DNA of 64,000 nt. Source: VYFG01 sp965204165. GTDB taxonomy: Bacteria; Pseudomonadota; Gammaproteobacteria; Arenicellales; Poriferihabitantaceae. The notes beneath the pieces were generated by a model. It was not told where the DNA came from. It ran no database searches and saw nothing but the letters and a program-made list of their open reading frames with translations. Below are positions 54,457 to 62,533 of the stretch, in pieces (positions within the stretch are counted from its first letter, which is position 1; each line of letters begins with the position of its first letter). Location: positions 2,666,001 through 2,730,000 of the forward strand of contig OZ241969.1 of assembly GCA_965204165.1 (NCBI GenBank), in the 5' to 3' direction. A program made the position numbers and the translations under genes.

Positions 54457-54837
54457 CTAGCCGTACCCGATCATCCAGCTGATCGTACGCCCCGGAATCA
54501 GCGCAAAGCCACCCGCGATCACGAGTCCGACCATCGTGCCGATCATGGCATGGGCGTGCAGGCGCACGCGCCCGGTCCGGATGCCCCAGAGGGCCAGCGC
54601 CAGGCTCGCGAGCGTGAAAACCGTCAACCCGTGGATCCAGCTGAAATTGCCCGGGTCCAGTTCACGGATCCAGAATGATGGCAGGGTCACAGCCAGCATG
54701 GCGGCGATCCAGCAGCGGCCCACCATCCTGTGGCGGGGCGTTCCCTTGACGGCAACGAGGTTCCAGAGTCCCAGGGTCGCCGCCGTCAGGGCGGCAACGA
54801 GATGTGCATACACAACCACGGACGCAGTCATCGGCAA
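54457..54837 (-). CDS. DUF2306 family membrane protein
   Basis: 126 aa with four hydrophobic helices. The conserved His residues HLVAALTAA, RHRMVGR, WIHGL and HAHAMIG could coordinate heme or metal. Lies 7 bp after the next gene on the same strand, so it belongs to the redox cluster. Function unknown. Confidence 0.75.
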   Translation of the reverse strand: MPMTASVVVYAHLVAALTAATLGLWNLVAVKGTPRHRMVGRCWIAAMLAVTLPSFWIRELDPGNFSWIHGLTVFTLASLALALWGIRTGRVRLHAHAMIGTMVGLVIAGGFALIPGRTISWMIGYG

Positions 54838-54844
54838 GCCCCGC

Positions 54845-55609
54845 TCAGATGCGCTCCAGCCCGTTCTCCGCCATTCGCAGGTACAGGAGATCTCCCCGGC
54901 GCTCGAGTTCGCCGGTGATTCTCACCGCCTCTCCGGCCAGTTTCGCCGTCAGCGCCGAGGCGGAGGATCCGTCCGGCCGCACCAGGATGTAGCCGTATTT
55001 CCGGTCGTCCGAGGCCTTCGCCACCAGCATGGAGGGTATGCCTCCGAGGAGACAGACTTCCGCGCAGGACTTGTGGATTGCGCCGGCCCCGGGTTTCATC
55101 ACACCAAGAAAGCACTTGGAATCCACGATTTCACCCGCCAGGACAATCTTCCCCAGGGATTCCGTGCCCAGACGGTCCGTGATGGCCTTCATCTCGATTC
55201 CGTCGGCGGGGGCGAAACTGCCTCCGGAGGATACCTCCAGCATGGTCCAGCCGCCCCGGTTGATGCGCGCGCCCGTGACATCGACGGCCTTGCCGTCCAG
55301 TTCGCGCGCAAGGCCGGCCGCGGCGAACTTGCCCTGCCTGACCAGGAGCACGGACTCGATCCTGGCCGGGTCCTCGGGATGGACCCGGTGCAGCACCGGA
55401 TAAGGATCGACCTGCAGCACGCCCGACATCGTCGTGGCGGCGCCAACCGCCCACACGGCCGGCGCCCCCGGCTTCTGTTGCACACCCAGCCAGTATCCGA
55501 GCAGGGCGCAGCCGACAACCAGTACCAGGACCAGGGGTTGGTAGAACCTTGCCAGGGCTTGCGGGGTCGGCAGGTAGCCGACGAAAAAGGGAGGTTCCGG
55601 TTTGCTCAT
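54845..55609 (-). CDS. Conserved membrane-anchored protein of the redox cluster
   Basis: 254 aa. One N-terminal membrane helix (PLVLVLVVGCALLGYWLG), then a periplasmic part. GEIVDSKCFLGVMKPG followed by HKSCAEVCLLGGIP carries conserved Cys and His residues suitable for metal or redox chemistry; I recall this motif in uncharacterised proteins next to Rieske membrane proteins. It lies 12 bp after the Rieske gene and is probably functionally linked to it. Confidence 0.65.
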   Translation of the reverse strand: MSKPEPPFFVGYLPTPQALARFYQPLVLVLVVGCALLGYWLGVQQKPGAPAVWAVGAATTMSGVLQVDPYPVLHRVHPEDPARIESVLLVRQGKFAAAGLARELDGKAVDVTGARINRGGWTMLEVSSGGSFAPADGIEMKAITDRLGTESLGKIVLAGEIVDSKCFLGVMKPGAGAIHKSCAEVCLLGGIPSMLVAKASDDRKYGYILVRPDGSSASALTAKLAGEAVRITGELERRGDLLYLRMAENGLERI

Positions 55610-55621
55610 CCTGCTACATCC

Positions 55622-56695
55622 CTACCCGTTGGACTGGCCGTCAGCGGTCCCGGGCGCCTCGAGGACCGGCCGCGGGGTGCCTTCCGGCAACGGTTCGGCA
55701 TCGACGAACAACCGGTCACCTTCGAGCTTCAGGCGATAGGTCCTGATCTTTTCCGTGAAGGGCGGGGGAGAGCAGCCGTTCTCCGGCCGATACTGGTAAC
55801 CGTGCCAGGGGCACGTGATGAATCCGTCGATCACCCGGCCTTCGCCCAGGGGGCCGTTCTGATGCTGGCAGACATTCGATACGGCGCACAAACGGTTGCC
55901 GCTGTAGCGGAACACGGCGATGCGTTCATCCGTGTCGACGTCAATGGTGACGGCACGGTTGTCCGGGATGTCCCGGTAATTCCCCACGGGAACCCATTGG
56001 CTTTCATCGCGGCTGACCTGTCTGTCCGCTCCTGAACGGGTGAGTGCCGCGGAAACGTGCAGTCCACCGACCAGCCCCACGCTGACCATGACCATCCAGG
56101 GCATCAGCCCGGTGGCATCCTGTTGCAGCGCGCCGAAGACGATGTGCAGGACTATGAGGGCATAGGCCGGGTACACGCACAGGTGAATGGCCTTCCAGAG
56201 CGGCCCGCCCAGGGTCGCGTTCCAGTAGTCATGGCTGGTTGCGGCCAGCACGAACAGGATCATCAGGGCAACGGCACCGAGGACCTCGAAGGGAATGTCC
56301 GTGACGGACCGGTAGTCCCCGCCGGAGGTGAAGACCGACACCAGCGGGTTCACCGGGCCGAAGCTGTGGTACCAGTAGACCGCCAGCAATCCGTGCACCA
56401 GGGCGACGATGAACATGGACACGCCGAAATGCCGGCGGTTGTACAGGAGCGGCAGGAATCTTCGGTCCAGGCGCGCCAGCGGCCCGATGCACAGTATCAG
56501 GGTCAGCATGACGAAGGCGCAGGTTGACGTTGCGCGAAGCAGCACGGTCAGCAGGGGCAGGGCCTGGTCCCCCACGTAAAGCGTGTTGGTGACGACAATG
56601 AACGCGGCAACATAGAGCAGGATGCCCGCCCAGAGGCACAGGTCGTAGACCTGCTTGCTGCGTTTCCAGTTGACGGGTACGTAACCTTGACTCAT
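55622..56695 (-). CDS. Ferric-reductase-like membrane protein with C-terminal Rieske domain
   Basis: 357 aa. About six membrane helices in residues 20-225 with His residues suited to heme (RRHFGVSMFIVALVHGLL and AIHLCVYPAYALIVLHIVFG), then a Rieske [2Fe-2S] domain with CQHQNGPLG and CPWHGYQY. Such a protein could move electrons between quinone or heme and a soluble partner at the membrane. First large gene of a minus-strand operon, divergent from the Rieske-GltS gene. Confidence 0.85.
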   Translation of the reverse strand: MSQGYVPVNWKRSKQVYDLCLWAGILLYVAAFIVVTNTLYVGDQALPLLTVLLRATSTCAFVMLTLILCIGPLARLDRRFLPLLYNRRHFGVSMFIVALVHGLLAVYWYHSFGPVNPLVSVFTSGGDYRSVTDIPFEVLGAVALMILFVLAATSHDYWNATLGGPLWKAIHLCVYPAYALIVLHIVFGALQQDATGLMPWMVMVSVGLVGGLHVSAALTRSGADRQVSRDESQWVPVGNYRDIPDNRAVTIDVDTDERIAVFRYSGNRLCAVSNVCQHQNGPLGEGRVIDGFITCPWHGYQYRPENGCSPPPFTEKIRTYRLKLEGDRLFVDAEPLPEGTPRPVLEAPGTADGQSNG

Positions 56696-56719
56696 GGATG
56701 GCTGGGCATGGCTGCCGGA

Positions 56720-56875
56720 TCAGGGAATCGGGCCCTTGGCGGACTGGCGGGGCGGTTCATCATTTCGTGGATAAAGGTCCCGATCCGGGTTGCTCATCAT
56801 GAGGATCAACACAAGCAGCACCGGGGTGAGAAACAGCCAGGCGAACTTGTGGATCTTGCGATGTGACCGGATCAT
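56720..56875 (-). CDS. Small membrane protein
   Basis: 51 aa: basic start MIRSHRKIHK, one membrane helix (FAWLFLTPVLLVLILMM), then a charged tail. Overlaps the preceding small gene by ATGA and precedes the Rieske membrane protein by 24 bp. May be a small subunit of that complex. Confidence 0.6.
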   Translation of the reverse strand: MIRSHRKIHKFAWLFLTPVLLVLILMMSNPDRDLYPRNDEPPRQSAKGPIP

Positions 56876-57066
56876 GGACGGGATCCGATCCACTTTTTCA
56901 GCAGGTACGGCCAGAGTGCGACCGAGGCCGGCGTCCAGAGCAGCCGTGTCACGATGGAGGCCCCTCGGGCGCCCGGCTCGAGCACGGCATACCCCCGGAG
57001 AAAAAATGCCACGCCGAAAAGAAGGCCGGCGAGGCAGTAGATTCCCAACATGGTCAGCAGGATCAT
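56872..57066 (-). CDS. Small membrane protein, first gene of the Rieske operon
   Basis: 64 aa from ATG 57066 (an upstream in-frame ATG is less hydrophobic-typical). Two hydrophobic segments (LTMLGIYCLAGLLFGVAFFLRG and LLWTPASVALWPYLL). Overlaps the next small gene by 4 bp. Not recognised. Confidence 0.6.
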   Translation of the reverse strand: MILLTMLGIYCLAGLLFGVAFFLRGYAVLEPGARGASIVTRLLWTPASVALWPYLLKKWIGSRP

Positions 57067-57367
57067 TCTGGAACAATCATGGGACAGCGGCGTCAAAAGT
57101 AACGTATTTCTGCAGGAATTGCACACCCATGGTCAATTCGGATGTCTCCACGGTTCATCCCCGGGTTTCCCGGGTCCGGGACTGCCCGGGACAAGGGTGC
57201 CGGATCCGTTCGGCACTCCCCGGTTCGTCCGGCCCGGCGCGGCTTGCACGCATGGACAGGCGCCGACATCCGGAGGGCTCAAACGGTCAGGATGTGAAGT
57301 ATGATTCCGGTACACTTCCCTGGCTTGAGACCGGCGCATCACCGCGACGACAGTCCGAATACGGAGA
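57067..57367. promoter_or_regulatory. Divergent promoter region of the Rieske cluster
   Basis: 301 bp between the minus-strand membrane operon and the plus-strand Rieske-GltS gene. No clear hexamer pair or operator could be chosen. It contains GC-rich inverted words (CCCGGGTTTCCCGGGTCCGGG around 57160-57180) that could fold. Joint regulation of both sides is likely from geometry. Confidence 0.4.
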
Positions 57368-58987
57368 ATGGCATTGAACAGGCTCGCCATCGCACACTGG
57401 GACGACATTGAGGACCGCCAGCCGGCCCATGCGCTGGTCTCCAACGTCGACCTGGTGATCATCCGCTACGACGGGAACGTCTCCGTCCTGTACGGACGCT
57501 GTGCCCACCGGGGCGCGCTGATGTCCGACGGTTATGTCCTGGGCCAAAATCTCATTTGCGGAGTGCACTCCTGGGATTACCGCTTCGACACGGGTGTCAG
57601 CGAATACAACAACACCGAATACCTGGACAAGTTCACCGCCTGGGTCGAGGACGGCCGGGTCTGGGTGGACGAGGACGAGATCCTGGAATGGGAGAGGAAA
57701 CACCCCCAGCCGTACAACCGCGAGGCCTACCAGGGCGCCTTCCAGGATCCCGTCGGAACGCCGGACGAGCCCCACGTCAAGCTGATCCGGAAGCTGGCCG
57801 GCCAGGGCCTGTCCAAGACCGGGCACCACGGCCCGGTGGCCGCCATGGGGGTGAGCCACCGGCTGCTGCCCGCCTGGGACGATATCCAGTTCGTGGTGGG
57901 GCAGCTCGCGAGGATGCCGTTGCTGGACGACGAACCTGTTGGCACGGAACTGGTGATCGGTCCACGGGCCGGCAAGCCCCTTCGCCTGGAGATGCCGCTG
58001 CTCGTCTCCGACATGAGTTTCGGCGCCCTGTCCGAGGAAGCCAAGGTGGCGCTGGCGCAGGGCGCGGAACTGGCGGGCACCGGCATCTGTTCCGGTGAAG
58101 GGGGCATGCTCCCCGAGGAGCAGCAAGCCTGCAGCCGCTACTTCTATGAGCTGGCCTCCGCGCGGTTCGGTTTCGGCTGGGACAAGGTCGGGAAATGTCA
58201 GGCCTTTCATTTCAAGGGCGGCCAGGGCGCGAAAACCGGCACCGGCGGGCACCTGCCGGGCAACAAGGTCCAGGGGAAGATTGCCGAGGTGCGGGGGCTG
58301 GCAACGGGGCAGGATGCCATTTCTCCCGCCAGGTTTCCCGACTGGCACAGCCTGGACCAGATCCGGGATTTCGCCCTGGAGGTCCGCGAGCGGACGGACG
58401 GCATCCCGGTGGGTTATAAACTGTCGGCGCAGCACATCGAGAAGGATATCGACGCCGCTCTGGAGATCGGGGTGGACTACATCATTCTGGATGGCCGGGG
58501 CGGCGGTACGGGGGCGGCCCCGCTGATCTTCCGGGACCATATTTCCGTGCCCACCATCCCGGCGCTTGCCCGGGCACGGCGGCATCTCGACCGCAGCGGG
58601 CAGGGCGATGTTACCCTGATCGTCACCGGCGGCCTGCGCACCCCGGCCGATTTTGCCAAGGCCATGGCGCTCGGAGCGGATGGCGTGGCCCTGGCCAATG
58701 CCCCGCTGCAGGCCATCGGCTGCCTGGGAATGCGCGCCTGCCACACCAACAACTGCCCGGTGGGAATCGCGACCCAGAAACCGAATCTGCGCGCCAGGCT
58801 GATCGTCGAGGAGGCGGCCAGGCGCCTTGACCGGTTCTTTCGTGCATCCACGGAACTGATGCAGGTCATGGCCAGGGCCTGCGGGCACAGTCATCTGAAT
58901 CAGTTCCACCCGGATGACCTGACGACTCCCAGCCGGGAGATGGCCAGCCTCGCCGGCATCGCCTATGCCGGGGTTGGGCCGCCCTGA
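57368..58987 (+). CDS. Rieske-glutamate synthase FMN-domain fusion protein
   Basis: 539 aa. Residues 1-105 are a Rieske domain (C45-x-H47 in CAHRGAL, C64-x2-H67 in CGVHSW). From about residue 150 comes the FMN/[3Fe-4S] synthase domain of GltB: SDMSFGALSEEAK, GEGGMLPEEQ, KGGQGAKTGTGGHLPGNKV, DGRGGGTGAAP, and the cluster motif CLGMRACHTNNCPVG. There is no glutaminase domain, so ammonia or an amine would have to be the nitrogen source or product. A related FMN module is the large part of N-methylglutamate synthase. The role in this cluster is unknown. Confidence 0.9.
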   Translation: MALNRLAIAHWDDIEDRQPAHALVSNVDLVIIRYDGNVSVLYGRCAHRGALMSDGYVLGQNLICGVHSWDYRFDTGVSEYNNTEYLDKFTAWVEDGRVWVDEDEILEWERKHPQPYNREAYQGAFQDPVGTPDEPHVKLIRKLAGQGLSKTGHHGPVAAMGVSHRLLPAWDDIQFVVGQLARMPLLDDEPVGTELVIGPRAGKPLRLEMPLLVSDMSFGALSEEAKVALAQGAELAGTGICSGEGGMLPEEQQACSRYFYELASARFGFGWDKVGKCQAFHFKGGQGAKTGTGGHLPGNKVQGKIAEVRGLATGQDAISPARFPDWHSLDQIRDFALEVRERTDGIPVGYKLSAQHIEKDIDAALEIGVDYIILDGRGGGTGAAPLIFRDHISVPTIPALARARRHLDRSGQGDVTLIVTGGLRTPADFAKAMALGADGVALANAPLQAIGCLGMRACHTNNCPVGIATQKPNLRARLIVEEAARRLDRFFRASTELMQVMARACGHSHLNQFHPDDLTTPSREMASLAGIAYAGVGPP

Positions 58988-59042
58988 TGCGCCCGCGCCG
59001 TCATGGAGTCCGAATCAAATCCATCCTCCCAGGAAGGTGACC

Positions 59043-61034
59043 ATGCAGAAACAGAATCCCGAGGGCCTTGACTGGTTCAAGATCGCGGAGACGGACGAGT
59101 TGCCGGAAGGCCGCGTAAAGACCGTGACCGCCGGCGCCAGGTCCATGGCCCTCACTCATTTCAACGGCAAGTACACTGCCATGGACAACAGGTGCCCACA
59201 CCAGGGCGGCCCCCTTGGCGAGGGCTCCATCGAGGTGGGCAAGGATGGCAGATGCTGGCTGCGCTGCCCCTGGCACGGCTGGGACTTCGACCCGGAAACC
59301 GGCAAGCCCCCTGGCGGCCACGAGGATGCGGGCCAGCGGCTCTACCCGGTGGAGGTCCGCGACGACGGGATTTACCTGGGACTGGAACAGGAGCCGGCCA
59401 GGGCTCCCACCGTGTCGGACATCATGGCGGAGACCATGGTGAACTGGGGGGTGAGATCCGTTTTCGGCATGGTCGGTCACTCTAACCTCGGACTTGCCGA
59501 GGCGCTCCGGGTGCAGGAAACCCGGGGCAACCTGTCGTATTTCGGTGTCCGGCACGAGGGTGCTGCCGCGTTCGCATGCGCCGGCTATGCCAAGGCTTCC
59601 GGGATGCCGGCGGCATGCCTGACCATTGCCGGACCCGGTGCCACCAACCTGCTCACGGGGCTTTGGGACTGCAAGGTGGACCGGGCGCCCGCCCTGGCCC
59701 TGACGGGGCAGGTGGACATCCAGGTACTCGGCCCGGGCGCATTCCAGGACATCGACCTTTCCTCCGCGTTCGAGGCGGTGGCGGATTTCAGTGAGCCGGT
59801 GCTGCATTCCAGCAAGCATGTCGAACTGATGAACCTGGCCTGCAAGAATGCCATCGTCAACCGCACCCCGACCCATCTGATCTTTCCGGATGACGTGCAG
59901 ACCATCCCGGCAAGGGAAGGCGCGCGGGCGGGGTCCCCCGACGGCCGGCTGGGCGATGACCGGATCACCCCGTCCGCCGACGCCATGGCGGAAATGGCGG
60001 AGATGATCCGGGCCCACAAGCGCCCGGTCATCATCGTGGGTTACGGTGCCAGGTACGCGATGGACGGGGTCATTTCCCTTGCCGAGTCGCTTCGCGCACC
60101 GGTACTGACCACGTTCAAGGCGAAGGGCCAGATTTCCGACCATCATCCCCTTGCCGCCGGTGTCCTCGGGCGTTCCGGCACGCCGATCGCGAGCTGGTTC
60201 ATGAATGAGTGCGACCTGATCATCGCTCTTGGAACCTCCTTTTCAAACCACACCGGCATCACGCCCAAGCGGCCGATCATACAGGTGGATTTCGACCGGA
60301 TGGCTCTGGGGAAATTCCACCCCGTCGCGCTCCCGGTCTGGGGGGAAATCGGCACCACCCTGCATCTGCTGATGGACACGCTGGGTGACCGCGTGGAGAC
60401 CGTGGATCAGGCCGGGGAGGTGGCGGAACGCTGGCAGATCTGGCGCCTTGAAAAACAGCGCCGCATGGCGGACAGCCGCGGCCGGGGAATCAATTCGGCG
60501 ACGGTCTTCGACAGCATGAGCAGGCTGACACCCGCCGACGCGATCATCCCGGTGGATGTCGGCAACAACACCTATTCCTTCGGGCGCTACTTCGAATGCC
60601 GGGAACAGTCGGTCCTGATGTCGGGCTACCTGGGGTCCATCGGATTTTCCTTTCCCGCCGCCATGGGGGCCTGGGCGGCCACGCGGGACCACCAGGCGCT
60701 GGCCGGGCGGCCGGTGGTGTCGGTGAGCGGGGATGGCGGGTTCGGCCAGTACCTGGCGGAATTCACCACCGCGGTGAAATACGACATGAACATCACCCAT
60801 ATCCTGCTCAACAACTCGGAACTTGGAAAGATCAGCAAGGAGCAGCGGGCCGGGGAGTGGCAGGTGTGGCAGACATCCCTGCACAATCCCAATTTCTCGA
60901 TCTACGCCAGAAACTGCGGTGGTTTCGGCAAGCGGGTGAACGACCCGGAGGAACTGGACAACGCCATCCAGGCGGCACTGGAGCACCCTGGACCGGCCCT
61001 GGTCGAGGTGTTGACGGACGTCGAGCTGATCTGA
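59043..61034 (+). CDS. Rieske-thiamine diphosphate enzyme fusion
   Basis: 663 aa from ATG 59043 with AGGAAGG 7-13 bases upstream. Residues 1-118 are a Rieske domain (C51-x-H53 in CPHQGG, C75-x2-H78 in CPWHGW). The remainder is a pyruvate-oxidase/acetolactate-synthase-type enzyme: catalytic Glu in VRHEGAAAFACAGYAK, central domain, and the ThDP motif GDGGFGQ...NNSE. A fused Rieske cluster suggests that electrons from the ThDP intermediate leave by one-electron steps, as in pyruvate:ferredoxin chemistry. Starts 55 bp after the Rieske-GltS gene, so co-transcribed. Confidence 0.9.
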   Translation: MQKQNPEGLDWFKIAETDELPEGRVKTVTAGARSMALTHFNGKYTAMDNRCPHQGGPLGEGSIEVGKDGRCWLRCPWHGWDFDPETGKPPGGHEDAGQRLYPVEVRDDGIYLGLEQEPARAPTVSDIMAETMVNWGVRSVFGMVGHSNLGLAEALRVQETRGNLSYFGVRHEGAAAFACAGYAKASGMPAACLTIAGPGATNLLTGLWDCKVDRAPALALTGQVDIQVLGPGAFQDIDLSSAFEAVADFSEPVLHSSKHVELMNLACKNAIVNRTPTHLIFPDDVQTIPAREGARAGSPDGRLGDDRITPSADAMAEMAEMIRAHKRPVIIVGYGARYAMDGVISLAESLRAPVLTTFKAKGQISDHHPLAAGVLGRSGTPIASWFMNECDLIIALGTSFSNHTGITPKRPIIQVDFDRMALGKFHPVALPVWGEIGTTLHLLMDTLGDRVETVDQAGEVAERWQIWRLEKQRRMADSRGRGINSATVFDSMSRLTPADAIIPVDVGNNTYSFGRYFECREQSVLMSGYLGSIGFSFPAAMGAWAATRDHQALAGRPVVSVSGDGGFGQYLAEFTTAVKYDMNITHILLNNSELGKISKEQRAGEWQVWQTSLHNPNFSIYARNCGGFGKRVNDPEELDNAIQAALEHPGPALVEVLTDVELI

Positions 61035-61037
61035 AGA

Positions 61038-62243
61038 TTATTCCCGGCAGATCGCCTCGATCACCTGCTGCGAAAACCGGTGGGAAGGACCCTCCCAGGC
61101 GGGAGACATGTTGGAACCGACAAAGGCCGTTGACCGCCGTCCCCGCTGCAGCCTCTCCAGCAGGGCCACGTCCTCCAGGTTCAGATCGTCCCACATGGTC
61201 ATGAGCTCTTCCCTGGCGGCGGCAAACCGGTCCCCGTCCCGGGCCTCGTCGCCGATCACGAAGAAGTGCAGATCCTCGAGGGTTTCGTCCGGCGCCACCG
61301 GGCAGGTGACCAGGACTACGAACTGGTCCGCATACACCTCCGCGGCAAAGTTGGGAAAGGCCGCGAACCACATACCCCGCCGGCGGTCCTCGTCCGACAG
61401 GCCCGGATAGTGGGGCAGGACGCCACCCCGGCCAGGAGTCAGTCCGGGCGCGACATAGTCGTTGTAGAAGACGTGATCCATCCATTCGCCCTGCCAGCGA
61501 ACCGACATGGGCGCATGGTCAAGAAGGCGCGGGTGAGCGGCGAACACGTGATAGCCTTCCATGTAGTTCTCCAGCACCAGCTTCCAGTTGCTCCGGACGG
61601 AATAGCTCCTTTTCCCGATCCAGCGGATCAGGGAGAAGTCATAGGCCGCCGTCCGCCTGAGAACCGGAGCCAGCCAGTCCGTCAGCGCCGGCGCCTTGCC
61701 GGACAGGTCCACGAAATGGCAGCCGTTCCAACTGGCCGACCGGACCGGCAACAGGTTCAGCCTGCCGTCCCCCCCGGCACCGAAAGTATCCGTCCTGTCC
61801 GCGCCGTGAAAATGCGGCCGGGCCCGGATCGTGCCGTCCAGGCGGTAGCTCCAGGCATGATACGGGCAGGTGATCTGGGGCCGTGCGCAGGGCTCGGCGA
61901 CGAGCAGAGTACCGCGGTGTCGGCAGATGTTGTGAAAGGCGCGCACCTCTCCATCCGATCCCCGGACCATCATGATCGGTGTCCCGCCGACCTCCAGGGG
62001 CTTGATCGATCCCGTGTCCGGCAGTTCGCCGTCCGCCGCGGCGAAGACCCAGTGGCGGCTGAATATCCGCTCCTGCTCCAGTTGCAGCCACCCCGGCGAG
62101 TGGTAGGCCGGATTGGGCAGGCCGGAGATCCCGTCTATGGGCGAGAAGGTCTGCCGGATACCGGCTTCGCCGATGATCTCCCTGACCTGCCGGTAGATCC
62201 CGGCGTCCATGTCCGGAATCGGGGGGTCTTCGGAGAGATTCAT
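61038..62243 (-). CDS. Rieske non-heme iron oxygenase, alpha subunit
   Basis: 401 aa from ATG 62243; a longer frame upstream is not family-like. Rieske C107-x-H109 (CRHRG) and C126-x2-H129 (CPYHAW). The mononuclear iron site is ENYMEGYHVFAAHP (two His) plus Asp in NLEDVALLERLQRG. Closest in pattern to GbcA/CntA/Stc2, which demethylate or hydroxylate glycine betaine, carnitine or stachydrine. The reductase is not a classical one here; other cluster proteins may donate electrons. Convergent with the ThDP gene, 3 bp apart. Confidence 0.92.
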   Translation of the reverse strand: MNLSEDPPIPDMDAGIYRQVREIIGEAGIRQTFSPIDGISGLPNPAYHSPGWLQLEQERIFSRHWVFAAADGELPDTGSIKPLEVGGTPIMMVRGSDGEVRAFHNICRHRGTLLVAEPCARPQITCPYHAWSYRLDGTIRARPHFHGADRTDTFGAGGDGRLNLLPVRSASWNGCHFVDLSGKAPALTDWLAPVLRRTAAYDFSLIRWIGKRSYSVRSNWKLVLENYMEGYHVFAAHPRLLDHAPMSVRWQGEWMDHVFYNDYVAPGLTPGRGGVLPHYPGLSDEDRRRGMWFAAFPNFAAEVYADQFVVLVTCPVAPDETLEDLHFFVIGDEARDGDRFAAAREELMTMWDDLNLEDVALLERLQRGRRSTAFVGSNMSPAWEGPSHRFSQQVIEAICRE

Positions 62244-62533
62244 GAACGTGATTCGGCCGCAGGATCCGGGCAAACAGTATAGCCGGAGCCCCTGGCATGG
62301 AACCCCATCGGGGCGACGGGAATTTCCCTGCTTCGTCCCCAGCGGCCCGCATCCAGGCATGGATTTGCGTTGCACGCCGCCGGGTTCGTCCCGCATGGGC
62401 AACGCTGCGGGTGGCCTAAGGGCATGGCCAGGAGCGGATCGTGATTTCGCGCCATTCCTGGCCGCCTTCGGCGGGCAGGGTCCCGGATTCGGCGTGATAA
62501 CATCCCGCCTGGATTTGATGACAAGACCTGCAG

